From Streptococcus thermophilus (GTDB lineage: Bacteria; Bacillota; Bacilli; Lactobacillales; Streptococcaceae), in NCBI RefSeq assembly GCF_010120595.1, contig NZ_CP038020.1:62001-126000 (forward strand): a stretch of 64,000 nt of DNA. The letters run 5' to 3'. Of this stretch, positions 17,730-27,290 are shown in pieces. Both the position numbers and the translations under genes were made by a program. Numbering within the stretch: the stretch's first letter is position 1; each line of letters starts with the position of its first letter. The notes under the pieces were generated by a model that was given only the letters and a program-made list of their open reading frames with translations, did no database searches and was not told the DNA's origin.

Positions 17730-17998
17730 CATAAATAGCTACGAAAAAACAAGTCCTTATATGACTTGTCCAACAATCTTCTTATTTTACGATGTCTCAT
17801 AATAAGAAACAAAATCATTTCAAAAAGGAGAAGACTAACATAAACTCCCGAAACGTAAAGTAAGGTTTGCCATTTATCCGTTGTTGATTCAAAACGACCA
17901 TGATGATCAACTGTACGAATACTAATCAAAAGACAAATATCTAGAAATAGGACTAGAAAAATACCGTTAAATCCTATGAAAAAACGCTTTTTAACCAT
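17726..17998 (-). CDS. small membrane protein of unknown function
   Basis: A 90-residue protein with two hydrophobic segments (GIFLVLFLDICLLISI, residues about 12-27; YVSGVYVSLLLFEMILFLIM, about 48-67) and a very basic C-terminus (RHRKIRRLLDKSYKDLFF). I do not recognise it. It ends inside the ComR box of the next promoter. A decayed piece with a similar end (YRKIRQSGWDLYS) occurs at about 28,970-29,010, also beside a ComR-box-like palindrome, so the two probably derive from related bacteriocin-associated cassettes. The ribosome binding site is poor, which lowers confidence. Confidence 0.5.
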   Translation of the reverse strand: MVKKRFFIGFNGIFLVLFLDICLLISIRTVDHHGRFESTTDKWQTLLYVSGVYVSLLLFEMILFLIMRHRKIRRLLDKSYKDLFFRSYLW

Positions 17999-18063
17999 AG
18001 TATGACTCTTTTGTTTTTTCTTAACCGTAGAATAGCAAACTCAACTTAAACCAGACTAAAGCA

Positions 18064-18092
18064 AAAAAAAGACTCAGAGAGCCCTTTTCACT
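18064..18092 (-). terminator. uvrA terminator
   Basis: Short stem GGCTC-tct-GAGTC extended by flanking A/T pairs and a run of eight Ts on the minus strand, directly after the uvrA stop. Confidence 0.7.
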
Positions 18093-20918
18093 TTATTTCA
18101 ATTTTTCTTTCAAATATTGTCCTGTATAGCTTTTGGGGACGGCTACTACCTCTTCTGGAGTCCCTGTAGCTACGATAGTACCTCCACCAACACCACCTTC
18201 AGGACCCAAATCAATGATATGGTCTGCTGTCTTAATAACATCCAGATTGTGCTCAATCACGAGAACCGTGTTACCATCGTCCGCAAAACGCTGAAGCACC
18301 TTCAAGAGACGAGCAATGTCATCTGTATGGAGACCAGTCGTAGGCTCATCGAGAATGTAGAAAGACTTCCCAGTAGAGCGTTTGTGAAGTTCACTAGCCA
18401 GTTTCATACGCTGTGCCTCACCCCCTGATAGGGTTGTTGCTGATTGCCCCAAAGTCACATACCCGAGCCCCACATCCTTGATTGTCTGCACCTTACGAGC
18501 AATCTTAGGGATAGCCGCAAAGAAATCAACCGCGTCATCAACTGTCATATCCAGAATTTCAGCAATATTCTTCCCTTTATAACGAACTTCTAAGGTCTCA
18601 GAATTATAGCGTGTGCCATGGCAAACCTCACAAGGTACATAAACATCAGGCAAGAAGTGCATCTCAATCTTGATAATCCCATCACCAGAGCAGGCTTCAC
18701 AACGGCCACCTTTGACATTGAAAGAGAAACGTCCCTTCTTATAACCGCGAATCTTGGCCTCATTGGTTTGAGCAAAAAGATCGCGAATATCGTCGAAGAC
18801 GCCTGTGTAGGTTGCAGGGTTGGAACGTGGAGTACGCCCGATTGGACTTTGATCAATATCAATCAAACGCTCGATATTCTCGATTCCAGTCACCGATTTA
18901 TGTTTCCCAGGTTTCTCACTGTTTCGATTAAGCTCTTGGGCAATCTTTTTCTTGAGAATACTGTTAACCAAAGTTGACTTTCCAGAACCAGAAACGCCTG
19001 TCACTGCGATTAATTTTCCAAGTGGGAACTTGACAGACACATTTTTAAGATTATTTTCACTGGCTCCTTTAACCTCGATAAAACAGCCGTTTCCTACACG
19101 GCGTTCCGTCGGTACAGGAATTGATTTAGCACCTGACAGGTACTGACCAGTAATTGATTTCTTATTTTTAGCAACTGCTTCTGGGGTTCCTGAAGCTATG
19201 ATTTGTCCACCAAAGGCACCGGCGCCAGGTCCTACATCGATAAGCCAGTCAGCTTCACGCATGGTATCTTCATCATGCTCCACCACAATTAAGGTATTGC
19301 CCAAATCACGCATCTTTTTAAGACTTGAAATCAAGCGATCATTATCACGCTGATGAAGCCCTATAGAGGGCTCATCCAAAACATAAAGGACTCCAGAAAG
19401 GTTGGAGCCAATCTGTGTCGCCAAACGGATACGCTGACTCTCACCACCTGAAAGTGTTCCGGCCATACGAGAGAGAGTCAAGTAATTAAGGCCGACATTG
19501 TTTAAGAAAGTCAGACGATCCTTGATTTCCTTGATAATTGGACGGGCAATCAATTCTTCATTCTCACCTAATTCAAGGCGATCTATTTCTTGAAGATGAT
19601 CAGAAATAGACAGCTCAGAAATTTGACCAATATTTAAGCCATCCTCACCACCAACACGAACCGAGAGTGCTGCTTCGTTAAGACGATAGCCATGACAAGT
19701 TGGACATGACAGTTCATTCATATAACCACGCATGACATTGCGGGTGAAATCACTGTTAGTCTCATGATAGCGTCGATTGATATTAGTCACAACCCCTTCA
19801 AAAGGAATGTCAATATCACGCACCCTACCAAAATCATTAACATAATGGAAATGGAACTCGCGGTCACCAGATCCGTAGAGAATCAAATCTTGTTCTTCTT
19901 TTTTAAGATTTTCAAATGGCGTATCCATATCCACGCCAAACTGTTCCATGGCCTGCTCAAGCATGGCAGGATAGTAGTTGGATGAGATAGGATTCCAAGG
20001 CGCTAGTGCACCTTCACGCAAGGTCTTACTAGGGTCAGGAATGACCAAATCAATATCAACTTCTAGTTTATTTCCTAAACCGTCACAGGTCGGACAAGAA
20101 CCAAATGGTGCATTGAAGGAAAAGAGACGCGGCTCCAACTCAGGCACTGTAAAACCACAAACTGGACAAGAATAATGCTCCGAGTAGAGCAATTCATTAT
20201 CATCCATAGTATCCACAATCAAGTAGCCATCCGTTAAACGTAGCGCTGCCTCGACTGAGTCAAAGAGACGACTACGGATACCTTCCTTATTAACCAAACG
20301 GTCCACAACCACCTCAATATTATGCATCTTCGACTTGGATAGCTCAGGGACTTCCGTCACATCGTATATCTCACCATCCACACGAACACGAACATAACCG
20401 TCCTTCTGCACGCGCTCAAAAATCGCCTTGTGTTGCCCCTTTCGACGACGGACAATCGGCGCTAAAATCTGCATACGTGTCCGTTCAGGAAGGGCTAAAA
20501 CCTCATCTACAATCTGTTCCACTGATGACGACTGAATGGCTCCATGCCCATTGATACAATAAGGCACACCCACACGCGCATAAAGGAGACGAAGATAGTC
20601 ATTAATCTCCGTTACAGTTCCCACAGTCGAACGAGGGTTCTTACTCGTTGTTTTCTGATCAATGGAGATGGCAGGACTCAAGCCATCAATCGAGTCCACA
20701 TCAGGTTTCTCCATATTTCCCAAGAATTGGCGGGCATAAGCTGAGAGACTTTCAACATAACGGCGCTGACCCTCTGCATAAATTGTATCAAAAGCCAAAG
20801 AAGACTTACCAGACCCCGACAACCCCGTCACGACGACGAGCTTGTCACGAGGAATCTCTACATCAATATTTTTTAAATTGTGAGCTCTTGCTCCGCGAAT
20901 CACTAACTTATCTTGCAT
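18093..20918 (-). CDS. uvrA: excinuclease ABC subunit A
   Basis: A 941-residue nucleotide-excision-repair damage sensor with two ABC-type ATPase modules. The first Walker [11 protein letters not shown] is near residue 33 and the second [10 protein letters not shown] near 642. Both signature motifs ([24 protein letters not shown]) and Walker B motifs ([20 protein letters not shown]) are intact. The zinc modules CPVCGF...CPTC and CEAC...CEVC are present. It works with UvrB, which is not in this window. Full length for the family. Confidence 0.98.
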   Translation of the reverse strand: MQDKLVIRGARAHNLKNIDVEIPRDKLVVVTGLSGSGKSSLAFDTIYAEGQRRYVESLSAYARQFLGNMEKPDVDSIDGLSPAISIDQKTTSKNPRSTVGTVTEINDYLRLLYARVGVPYCINGHGAIQSSSVEQIVDEVLALPERTRMQILAPIVRRRKGQHKAIFERVQKDGYVRVRVDGEIYDVTEVPELSKSKMHNIEVVVDRLVNKEGIRSRLFDSVEAALRLTDGYLIVDTMDDNELLYSEHYSCPVCGFTVPELEPRLFSFNAPFGSCPTCDGLGNKLEVDIDLVIPDPSKTLREGALAPWNPISSNYYPAMLEQAMEQFGVDMDTPFENLKKEEQDLILYGSGDREFHFHYVNDFGRVRDIDIPFEGVVTNINRRYHETNSDFTRNVMRGYMNELSCPTCHGYRLNEAALSVRVGGEDGLNIGQISELSISDHLQEIDRLELGENEELIARPIIKEIKDRLTFLNNVGLNYLTLSRMAGTLSGGESQRIRLATQIGSNLSGVLYVLDEPSIGLHQRDNDRLISSLKKMRDLGNTLIVVEHDEDTMREADWLIDVGPGAGAFGGQIIASGTPEAVAKNKKSITGQYLSGAKSIPVPTERRVGNGCFIEVKGASENNLKNVSVKFPLGKLIAVTGVSGSGKSTLVNSILKKKIAQELNRNSEKPGKHKSVTGIENIERLIDIDQSPIGRTPRSNPATYTGVFDDIRDLFAQTNEAKIRGYKKGRFSFNVKGGRCEACSGDGIIKIEMHFLPDVYVPCEVCHGTRYNSETLEVRYKGKNIAEILDMTVDDAVDFFAAIPKIARKVQTIKDVGLGYVTLGQSATTLSGGEAQRMKLASELHKRSTGKSFYILDEPTTGLHTDDIARLLKVLQRFADDGNTVLVIEHNLDVIKTADHIIDLGPEGGVGGGTIVATGTPEEVVAVPKSYTGQYLKEKLK

Positions 20919-21220
20919 ATTTTTAAGAGGCCTAGACCTAAAGCCACTGCCACTCCTTTCTACAGACGGATGGGAACACCATCCCTAGTCTCTTTCATAA
21001 TTATAACAAAATTTCAATTTATCCAACCCAAAAATGTTTCAAATATAGTATAATGGTTGAGTGTGTAAAAAAGGCAAAGAGAATAGTCTCTAGGCCTCAA
21101 TTGATATCACTAAAAAGCTAAGAGCTGCTTATTTATCTGACTTTTTCTGGTCCAAAAACGGACAAGACATTTTCAGATAATAACGCCAACACTTAACGAA
21201 TGACAAAGGAGGGGTTCCCA
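20919..21220 (+). other. intergenic region with the corA promoter and long untranslated leader
   Basis: Divergent region between uvrA and the CorA-type gene. A TATAAT at 21049-21054 faces the CorA gene but has no good -35 box. The resulting leader of about 160 bases contains a small hairpin (GGTCC-N6-GGAC, about 21,150-21,165) and no riboswitch that I recognise. The uvrA side has GAAAGGAGTGG but no obvious promoter. Confidence 0.4.
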
Positions 21221-22165
21221 TTGAAACAAATGTTCTTATCCACCGGAAAAGAATTCAAAGAAATTGAAACATTCGAGCCTGGTGCTTGGATTCATTTGAT
21301 AAACCCTTCCCAGGAAGAAGCCTTAAAGGTTGCAGAACGTTTTAACATTGATATCCAAGATCTCCGCGCCCCTCTGGACGTGGAAGAAACATCACGTATC
21401 GATGTCGAAGATGACTACACCCTAATCCTGGTCGACATCCCAACCCAAGAAGAGCGTAATAACAAAAGTTATTACGTTACCATTCCATTGGGTATCATCG
21501 TTACCGATGAGGTAGTCGTAACTACCTGCCTCGAGAACATCAGCCTTATGGACGACTTCCTCAATCACCGTGTACGTAACTTCTATACCTTCATGAAGAC
21601 ACGCTTTGTCTTCCAAATTCTCTATCGCAATGCTCAACATTACCTAACCGCCCTACGTTCTATCGACCGTCAAAACGATAAATTGGAAGCTCAGTTGGAA
21701 AATTCGACAAAGAATGAACACTTGATTGACATGATGGAATTGGAAAAATCCATTGTCTATCTAAAAGCCTCACTTAAGATGAATGAGCGAATTGTCAAAA
21801 AACTAACAGGTAATGCCTCTAGCTTGAAGAAATATATCGAGGACGAGGATCTCTTGGAAGATACCTTAGTCGAAACCCAACAGGCCATTGAGATGGCAGG
21901 CATCTATGAAAATGTCTTGAACGCCATGACCGAAACCTCAGCCTCTATCATCAATAACAACCAGAACACTATCATGAAAACACTCGCTCTCATGACTATG
22001 GCTCTGGACATCCCAACCGTTATCTTCTCCGCTTACGGTATGAACTTTAAAAACAATTCTATGCCACTAAACGATTTAGATAACGCCTTTTGGATCATTT
22101 TCTTCATTGCGGCTTTCGGGTCATCTTGCGTTGTTATCTACTTTATCAGAAAAAAATGGTTCTAA
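21221..22165 (+). CDS. CorA-family divalent cation transporter
   Basis: A 314-residue membrane transporter of the CorA/MIT family, normally a pentamer carrying Mg2+ (or Co2+). The large cytoplasmic domain covers residues 1-250 and two membrane helices lie at the C-terminus. The pore signature appears here as YGMNFKNN, i.e. the family GMN motif at the end of the first helix, and the protein ends with the basic RKKWF. I place the start at the TTG at 21221 because AAAGGAGGGG precedes it by 6 bases; an ATG at 21200 has no ribosome binding site. Confidence 0.9.
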   Translation: MKQMFLSTGKEFKEIETFEPGAWIHLINPSQEEALKVAERFNIDIQDLRAPLDVEETSRIDVEDDYTLILVDIPTQEERNNKSYYVTIPLGIIVTDEVVVTTCLENISLMDDFLNHRVRNFYTFMKTRFVFQILYRNAQHYLTALRSIDRQNDKLEAQLENSTKNEHLIDMMELEKSIVYLKASLKMNERIVKKLTGNASSLKKYIEDEDLLEDTLVETQQAIEMAGIYENVLNAMTETSASIINNNQNTIMKTLALMTMALDIPTVIFSAYGMNFKNNSMPLNDLDNAFWIIFFIAAFGSSCVVIYFIRKKWF

Positions 22166-22234
22166 CATAGAGCCCCTCTTCTTTTCTCTAAACTTCAACA
22201 CTAAAAATAATATTAATTATCGAAAGGTCATCTC

Positions 22235-22906
22235 ATGGACATCCAAAAACTCACCAAGAAAAACCAAGAATTTATTCACATAGCAACTAACCAACTTATC
22301 AAAGATGGTAAGTCAGACCAAGAAATCAAAGATATCCTTAGCGATGTTATTCCTGAACTTATCAAAAATCAGAAAAAAGGAATCACAGGCCGTGGATTCC
22401 TTGGTGCTCCAACTGTTTGGGCAGCTAGCTTCTCTCCTGAAAAGCACCAACAAGCTGTTTCTGGAAAACCTAGCAAAGAAATTCCAGAAACAGACAAAAC
22501 TCCTTGGAAGATGTGGCTTGATACCTCATTATTCCTTCTATCCATTGTTGCTATTATGAACGCAATCTTTGGTTTCTCGGGAACACAAACAAGCTACGGC
22601 CTCACAACCCTTCTTTCAGTCTCATTTATTGGTGGCCTTGCTATGTATACCCCTTACCACTATATCTATCGTCATAATAACAAACCAAAAGAAGAACGTC
22701 CTAAATGGTGGTTTAGCATGACCATCATTACACTTTCTTTCATTGCATGGTTTGCCCTCTTTAGTCTTACAGCCCTTCTTCCAACTTACCTCAATCCTGG
22801 GCTTTCTCCAATTGTAACCCTTATTATTGGTGTTATCGCTGGTGTTGCCAAATATTTCTTCAAACGTCATTACAACGTTCAAAGCACTTACGCACCAGTA
22901 TCTTAA
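22235..22906 (+). CDS. DUF1129-type membrane protein
   Basis: A 223-residue protein with a soluble helical N-terminal part (residues 1-95, beginning MDIQKLTKKNQEFIHIATNQ) and four hydrophobic segments in the second half. The architecture matches the DUF1129 family often found next to corA in streptococci; function unknown. It is 70 bases downstream of the CorA gene on the same strand and ends at a strong terminator, so the two probably form a transcription unit. Confidence 0.75.
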   Translation: MDIQKLTKKNQEFIHIATNQLIKDGKSDQEIKDILSDVIPELIKNQKKGITGRGFLGAPTVWAASFSPEKHQQAVSGKPSKEIPETDKTPWKMWLDTSLFLLSIVAIMNAIFGFSGTQTSYGLTTLLSVSFIGGLAMYTPYHYIYRHNNKPKEERPKWWFSMTIITLSFIAWFALFSLTALLPTYLNPGLSPIVTLIIGVIAGVAKYFFKRHYNVQSTYAPVS

Positions 22907-22918
22907 TCAACCGATACC

Positions 22919-22945
22919 TCAAGCACCCACAAGGGTGCTTTTTTG
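22919..22945 (+). terminator. terminator of the corA unit
   Basis: Perfect 8-bp stem AAGCACCC / GGGTGCTT with a short loop and TTTTTTG tail. Confidence 0.9.
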
Positions 22946-23022
22946 CGTCAGAAATCTTGACATAGCTGGCTGTTCTATACTAAAATATTAAAGCTAATAG
23001 ACAAAAGAAAGAACTCCAATAG

Positions 23023-23904
23023 ATGCGTATCAAATTTCCTTTATTTATCATCTCTTGCTGCCTATTACTGATGGCTTGCGGCCACAAGACTAGTCAAAAA
23101 AGCTATCAGGCTTACTATAATTTCAACAATGTGACAATTCCAACTCAGGTAAAGCAGCTAGCTAAAGATTTAAAAAACAAGGGTATTCCAACAAAAGACT
23201 GGGATAATCTAGTTCCTTATATCAACCGCTACAATCAGGAAAACACAAATCTTCAACCTGTTGTCAAAAAATGGACCACAAGCAAAATCGGTAAGGATCA
23301 AAATCAATTTGTCACCTTCCTTAACGAAAAAACTTTCGAAGATAATAAATCTCACTTCACCGATGATTTGAACTGCCGACGGACGTCCTTCCTCATCCTT
23401 CACGACCTCATTACAAGTTCGGAGGGCCTTACTAAATTGGACCTCCCCCTTCAAAATGAATTTCTTGATCTCAAGTCCCGTCACAAAGAGCTAAACGCCA
23501 AGGATCAAGCCCTCTACAGCCTCCTCTTTGGGGATAATATCAGCTACCAGTCTACAGATGACCTCCTGAAAGCTTGGAAAGAAGCTGGACTCAAGTTTCT
23601 AGAAAATGTAAAACTCCTCTCCGTCTTTCAAAATAGCCCTGGTGATGTTAGTAACTTCCATACAGCTATAGCTTACGAAAAAGATGGTAGTATCTATATT
23701 TTTGAAAAACAAGATCCAACACTTCCTTACCGCTGGAGTCGTTTCAACAATTGGGCCGATATCAAAGCACACTGGTTAGGCAATCGTTTCAAGGTTTTCA
23801 AAGACAATGTTGATATCCTCGTTAATGATCAGAAATTTGATGATTTCTTAGAAAATACATTCTTTATACCACAGAACAACCAACTAGCTCCTCAAGATAA
23901 ATGA
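23023..23904 (+). CDS. lipoprotein of unknown function (possibly DUF4300-like)
   Basis: A 293-residue protein with a lipoprotein signal peptide: basic start, hydrophobic core FPLFIISCCLLL and lipobox LLMACGH, so the mature N-terminus is Cys20. The mature part is soluble and rich in charged and aromatic residues, with a segment (DDLNCRRTSFLILHDLI) that resembles the DUF4300 family; this is recalled similarity and not tested. A promoter TTGACA-N18-TAAAAT lies about 40 bases before the ATG. It appears to be a single-gene unit. Confidence 0.75.
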   Translation: MRIKFPLFIISCCLLLMACGHKTSQKSYQAYYNFNNVTIPTQVKQLAKDLKNKGIPTKDWDNLVPYINRYNQENTNLQPVVKKWTTSKIGKDQNQFVTFLNEKTFEDNKSHFTDDLNCRRTSFLILHDLITSSEGLTKLDLPLQNEFLDLKSRHKELNAKDQALYSLLFGDNISYQSTDDLLKAWKEAGLKFLENVKLLSVFQNSPGDVSNFHTAIAYEKDGSIYIFEKQDPTLPYRWSRFNNWADIKAHWLGNRFKVFKDNVDILVNDQKFDDFLENTFFIPQNNQLAPQDK

Positions 23905-24003
23905 GAAGACCAGTTGATTTTTCTTTTACCCTAAAGCACAAGATTAAATCTCTCCACTCTTAGCCCTAGAAATGACAAAAATCTACAAAATTAAGACAGA
24001 AAA

Positions 24004-24028
24004 AACACCCTCAGATGAGGGCATTATT
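24004..24028 (-). terminator. terminator of rpsF-ssb-rpsR
   Basis: Stem GCCCTC / GAGGGTG (with a G-U pair) followed by TTTTTTC on the minus strand, immediately after rpsR. Confidence 0.85.
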
Positions 24029-24029
24029 T

Positions 24030-24269
24030 TTAATCTTCGTTTACGTAAGGCATAAGTGCCATAACGCGAGCGCGTTTAATAGCTGTTGTTACTTTACGTT
24101 GGTTTTTAGCTGAAGTTCCTGTTACACGACGTGGAAGAATTTTACCACGTTCTGAAACGAAACGGCTAAGAAGCTCAGTATCTTTGTAATCAACATATTC
24201 GATTTTGTTAGCTGCGATGTAATCAAATTTTTTACGGCGTTTGAATCCGCCACGACGTTGTTGAGCCAT
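24030..24269 (-). CDS. rpsR: 30S ribosomal protein S18
   Basis: A 79-residue S18 with the typical basic start ([12 protein letters not shown]) and the family signature [43 protein letters not shown]. It ends the conserved rpsF-ssb-rpsR operon and binds 16S rRNA together with S6. Confidence 0.98.
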   Translation of the reverse strand: MAQQRRGGFKRRKKFDYIAANKIEYVDYKDTELLSRFVSERGKILPRRVTGTSAKNQRKVTTAIKRARVMALMPYVNED

Positions 24270-24310
24270 GTTTATTTCTCCTTTATATATTTAATTCGTT
24301 TTGCCCATTC

Positions 24311-24829
24311 TTAGAATGGAAGATCGTCATCTGAAATATCCATTGGATTTGAATTACCAAATGGACTTTCATCACGACCGAAGTTTGGTGTAGATTGTGC
24401 AGGTTGTGATTCACCAAACGAACCACCAGTGGAAGCTCCACCACCGAATGAATTTGAGTTATCAAATCCTCCAACGTTGTATGAACCACCACTATGACCT
24501 TCACGTGCCGCACGGCTTTCCAACATTTGGAAATTATCAGCGACAACTTCAGTTACGTAAACACGTTGACCTTGTTGATTTTCATAGTTACGGGTCTGAA
24601 TACGACCTGTAATTCCAACCAATGCACCTTTCTTAGCCCAGTTAGCCAAATTTTCAGCCTGCTGGCGCCAGATAACACAGTTAATAAAGTCAGTTTCACG
24701 TTCACCATTAGCACCTTTAAAGTTACGATTAACCGCAAGGCTGAATGTTGCAACAGCAACATTACTTGGTGTGTAACGAAGCTCCGCATCACGGGTCATG
24801 CGACCAACGAGTACGACATTATTAATCAT
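24311..24829 (-). CDS. ssb: single-stranded DNA-binding protein
   Basis: A 172-residue SSB. The OB fold occupies residues 1-105 ([35 protein letters not shown]...). A Gly/Asn/Ser-rich linker follows and the acidic tip DISDDDLPF recruits repair and replication proteins. The full tail and the rpsF-rpsR context mark it as the essential chromosomal SSB. Confidence 0.98.
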   Translation of the reverse strand: MINNVVLVGRMTRDAELRYTPSNVAVATFSLAVNRNFKGANGERETDFINCVIWRQQAENLANWAKKGALVGITGRIQTRNYENQQGQRVYVTEVVADNFQMLESRAAREGHSGGSYNVGGFDNSNSFGGGASTGGSFGESQPAQSTPNFGRDESPFGNSNPMDISDDDLPF

Positions 24830-24840
24830 AATTTACCTTC

Positions 24841-25131
24841 TTACGCGTCAAGTTTAACGATCATGTGACGAAGAATATCGCCGTTGATTTTTGAAAGACG
24901 GTCGAACTCATTAAGAGCTGTAGCGTCGTTTGCTTCAACGTTTACGACGTGGTAAAGTCCTTCACGGAAATCTTGGATTTCATATGCAAGACGACGTTTT
25001 TCCCAATCTTTTGATTCAACAACAGTTGCACCGTTGTCAGTCAAGATAGAATCGAAACGTGCTACCAAAGCGTTTTTAGCTTCTTCTTCAATGTTTGGAC
25101 GAATGATATAAAGAATTTCGTATTTAGCCAT
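24841..25131 (-). CDS. rpsF: 30S ribosomal protein S6
   Basis: A 96-residue S6. The start at 25131 ([13 protein letters not shown]) is preceded by GAGGAGGAAA; a frame extension to 25218 is unsupported. The protein partners S18 on the platform of the small subunit. Imperfect self-complementary GTGC/GCAC sequence upstream (about 25,170-25,200, ACTCATGGTCTTTCGCCACGAG) is a possible S6:S18-binding or attenuator leader, which I cannot confirm. Confidence 0.97.
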
Positions 25132-25334
25132 TGATATTTTCCTCCTCTTTTGGTCTAATGACTCATGGTCTTTCGCCACGAGTAAGTGAGGTGCACTCAC
25201 GAGAAATAATTTTACCAAAGAATAAGTGATAATGCAAGGAAAAAGTCAATGTGTCTGCTCTATTTTTGTGAGACTTAAAAATCACTCAGAAAATACTAAG
25301 CCCTATCTGTTATCTTTTCTCAGGTCAAACTTCA

Positions 25335-25343
25335 TGCTAAAAT
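25335..25343 (+). promoter_or_regulatory. extended -10 promoter with predicted leaderless start
   Basis: TGCTAAAAT ends 6 bases before the ATG at 25350, so transcription should begin at or next to the start codon; no ribosome binding site is present. Confidence 0.6.
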
Positions 25344-25349
25344 AATAGA

Positions 25350-26303
25350 ATGCTTTACCGTAAAAATAAACTGGGAGAGGAACTAGAGCTTCCGATCTTT
25401 AACCACTACTATAATATTTCTATCACTGCTCTTGAATTTTACCTTAAAAACCCGGGACAGAGTGATACCTACATCATTACTTTCAAACAGGACAACAACC
25501 TCTTTATTGTTGATATGACACATGATCTTGGTCACACCAGTCACTTTGATGCCGCCTCTCTATTTACAAAAGACAAGCTCCTATCAGGTATCGCAGCTGT
25601 ACCCCTAGCGTCTGTCTACAGCATCCAGATCTTTGCTTTTCCAAAGGAGTTACACTCTCTGGCACCCAGTCAGTATCTTAAAAATCTAGTCGCTCTATAC
25701 TTTAAAGACCCAGAAACCATGCGTTACCTCAAGACGACAAAAAATATAGGTGACCAGGTAACAAGGTACCAACTGGAGTCGGAGAAACTAGAAAGACAAG
25801 GTAAGGTTTTTGAATTTTTCAAGTACACCAGTCGAGGCAAGGTGAAAGAAGAAAACAACTTGTCCGAGGTGTCTAGCAAAGACTACGATTTTCTCCCTGA
25901 TTTCCATCCCTTTTTAAGCTCACCACGAAACCATCAGGTCCTGAGTATACCTGTGACCTACTTTGATGATAAAACTGGACAGACTGCCAAAATCGACATC
26001 ATGGGCTGGTATATTAAAGATCAACAGCTTAAGATCCGTTGGAAACCTAAATACATGCGCAAACGCCGTTGGCGATCTTCACGTATTTCTGTTGACATCG
26101 TGACTAATAACTACTTCTTTCAGGGTCAAATTTACAGAGATAGTAGTGCACCGATTTTTCTGGACAACTTAAGTTTTGATAGCAAAATTCCCAAGAGTTT
26201 CCTGCCACATCTTCAAAAACAATACCAAATTTTTTTATCTCTAGTAGAGGAACAAAAAAGACTAGCCTTGCTTCGAAAGGTTCAGTTAAACAATAAGGAC
26301 TAA
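25350..26303 (+). CDS. conserved protein of unknown function
   Basis: A 317-residue soluble protein without signal peptide or membrane segment. It is rich in aromatic residues, has a basic stretch YMRKRRWRSSRISVDIV near residue 240, and ends in a charged helix (EEQKRLALLRKVQLNNKD). I do not recognise the family. The gene stands alone between the divergent rpsF operon and the short-peptide array that converges on it. Its -10 box lies 6 bases before the ATG, so the message is probably leaderless. Confidence 0.75.
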   Translation: MLYRKNKLGEELELPIFNHYYNISITALEFYLKNPGQSDTYIITFKQDNNLFIVDMTHDLGHTSHFDAASLFTKDKLLSGIAAVPLASVYSIQIFAFPKELHSLAPSQYLKNLVALYFKDPETMRYLKTTKNIGDQVTRYQLESEKLERQGKVFEFFKYTSRGKVKEENNLSEVSSKDYDFLPDFHPFLSSPRNHQVLSIPVTYFDDKTGQTAKIDIMGWYIKDQQLKIRWKPKYMRKRRWRSSRISVDIVTNNYFFQGQIYRDSSAPIFLDNLSFDSKIPKSFLPHLQKQYQIFLSLVEEQKRLALLRKVQLNNKD

Positions 26304-26330
26304 GAATCTTTCGCCAAAATAAACATATCA

Positions 26331-26364
26331 AAAAGCTCATTCTTACACACTAAAATGAGCTTTT
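26331..26364. terminator. bidirectional terminator shared with the short-peptide operon
   Basis: Perfect 11-bp stem AAAAGCTCATT / AATGAGCTTTT. It can stop the plus-strand gene at 25350 and the minus-strand peptide operon. A tiny 6-codon frame (MTIEKS, 26363-26383) precedes it on the minus strand. Confidence 0.8.
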
Positions 26365-26431
26365 AAGATTTTTCAATTGTCATTAGAACATCCTTTAGGA
26401 ATTTTGTAAAAAATATTTTCATAAGGAAGAG

Positions 26432-26467
26432 CTATTGTGTGTCACCATTTTTATACCTAGCAATCAT
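26432..26467 (-). CDS. YKNGD short peptide, last of the array
   Basis: MIARYKNGDTQ, 11 residues, with GGAGG 7 bases before the ATG. Shares the RYKNGD core with the other peptides in this operon but uses AGG TAT AAA AAT GGT GAC codons. Confidence 0.6.
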   Translation of the reverse strand: MIARYKNGDTQ

Positions 26468-26542
26468 AAATTACCTCCATCAACTTATAAATGATTTTTA
26501 ACCATTTTAAAATTTTCTATTACATTGGTATCACTCCCTAAG

Positions 26543-26602
26543 CTATTTTGTGCAATAACTTGAAGTATCTCCATTTTTATAACGTCCTAAGTTCATCATC
26601 AT
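26543..26602 (-). CDS. YKNGD short peptide, second copy of the 19-residue form
   Basis: MMMNLGRYKNGDTSSYCTK, in the downstream copy of the 253-bp tandem repeat. AGGGG precedes the ATG cluster. It differs from the other copy only by Arg in place of His before YKNGD. Confidence 0.6.
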   Translation of the reverse strand: MMMNLGRYKNGDTSSYCTK

Positions 26603-26662
26603 AGCAACAACCCCTGATTCTTGTGATTTAGACCTATCTCCCCACTGACCACTCAATGAGGA

Positions 26663-26707
26663 TTACTTATCGCTGTTCTTATAACGACTTACATCAAACA
26701 TCAACAT
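26663..26707 (-). CDS. YKNSD short peptide, second copy of the 14-residue form
   Basis: MLMFDVSRYKNSDK; GAGGTGA lies upstream and overlaps the stop of the preceding 21-residue frame, which suggests translational coupling. Same sequence as the copy at 26916-26960. Confidence 0.55.
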   Translation of the reverse strand: MLMFDVSRYKNSDK

Positions 26708-26712
26708 AATCG

Positions 26713-26778
26713 TCACCTCGGTACTTTGTTACAAGATTTCAGCATTAAACTTTTGTCGATAGTTAACTTGTTTGGCAT
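26713..26778 (-). CDS. 21-residue frame between YKNGD peptides, second copy
   Basis: Begins MPNKLTIDKSLMLKSC and ends NKVPR, behind GGGAG. It lacks the YKNGD motif; an in-frame GTG 9 bases earlier could also start it. It may serve to couple translation to the next peptide. Confidence 0.4.
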   Translation of the reverse strand: MPNKLTIDKSLMLKSCNKVPR

Positions 26779-26795
26779 TGGTATCACTCCCTAAG

Positions 26796-26855
26796 CTATT
26801 TTGTGCAATAACTTGAAGTATCTCCATTTTTATAATGTCCTAAGTTCATCATCAT
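26796..26855 (-). CDS. YKNGD short peptide, first copy of the 19-residue form
   Basis: MMMNLGHYKNGDTSSYCTK, with His in place of the usual Arg before YKNGD. Lies in the promoter-proximal copy of the 253-bp repeat. Confidence 0.6.
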   Translation of the reverse strand: MMMNLGHYKNGDTSSYCTK

Positions 26856-26915
26856 AGCAACAACCCCTGATTCTTGTGATTTAGACCTATCTCCCCACTG
26901 ACAACTCAATGAGGA

Positions 26916-26960
26916 TTACTTATCGCTGTTCTTATAACGACTTACATCAAACATCAACAT
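26916..26960 (-). CDS. YKNSD short peptide, first copy of the 14-residue form
   Basis: MLMFDVSRYKNSDK, 14 residues, behind CCGAGGTGA. Ser replaces Gly in the motif, and the codons are CGT TAT AAG AAC AGC GAT. Confidence 0.55.
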   Translation of the reverse strand: MLMFDVSRYKNSDK

Positions 26961-26965
26961 AATCG

Positions 26966-27031
26966 TCACCTCGGTACTTTGTTACAAGATTTCAGCATTA
27001 AACTTTTGTCGATAGTTAACTTGTTTGGCAT
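26966..27031 (-). CDS. 21-residue frame between YKNGD peptides, first copy
   Basis: Same 21 codons as 26713-26778, behind AAGGAG. No YKNGD motif; its stop overlaps the ribosome binding site of the next peptide. Confidence 0.4.
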   Translation of the reverse strand: MPNKLTIDKSLMLKSCNKVPR

Positions 27032-27065
27032 TGGTATCACTCCTTAAGCTATTTTACACAACTGC

Positions 27066-27104
27066 TTAAGTATCTCCATTTTTATACCTACTAACATTTC
27101 TCAT
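27066..27104 (-). CDS. YKNGD short peptide, 12 residues
   Basis: MRNVSRYKNGDT. The ribosome binding site is weak (GAAGTAAAG). It is followed by the recurrent spacer AAAATAGCTTAAGGAGTGAT, also seen in variant forms after the other peptides. Confidence 0.55.
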   Translation of the reverse strand: MRNVSRYKNGDT

Positions 27105-27200
27105 GAGCTTTACTTCACTTTTTTCGTAAGTTAATGGATTTGATTTTAGCTTTCAACTTCTGGCGGTATCACTCCCTTGTAGCTATTTTATGCGACTTAA

Positions 27201-27233
27201 TTAATCCCCATTCTTATAACGCCCCACTGTCAT
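27201..27233 (-). CDS. YKNGD short peptide, 10 residues
   Basis: MTVGRYKNGD, the shortest member, behind TGAGGAGCG. Motif codons CGT TAT AAG AAT GGG GAT differ at four of six positions from those of the first peptide. Confidence 0.6.
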   Translation of the reverse strand: MTVGRYKNGD

Positions 27234-27290
27234 GTGACCACGCTCCTCAGAGATGATTGGTAAAGTTATTTGTTTTGCCTACTATTTTGT

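Larger units (their letters stand above)
26523..27028. repeat. 253-bp tandem duplication inside the short-peptide operon
   Basis: Two head-to-tail copies (26523-26775 and 26776-27028) that are nearly identical; I see differences at the CGT/CAT codon and at one base in the spacer. A third, diverged beginning of the unit follows at 27029. Each unit carries, on the minus strand, a 21-residue frame without the motif, a 14-residue YKNSD peptide and a 19-residue YKNGD peptide. Confidence 0.95.

Noticed and set aside
21055-21220. M-box or other magnesium riboswitch in the CorA-type gene leader
   Set aside because: I cannot find the conserved M-box core; only a small hairpin is visible.
26523-27028. 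CRISPR or insertion sequence as explanation of the 253-bp repeats
   Set aside because: The unit is a simple tandem duplication with no transposase, no terminal inverted repeats and no spacer pattern.
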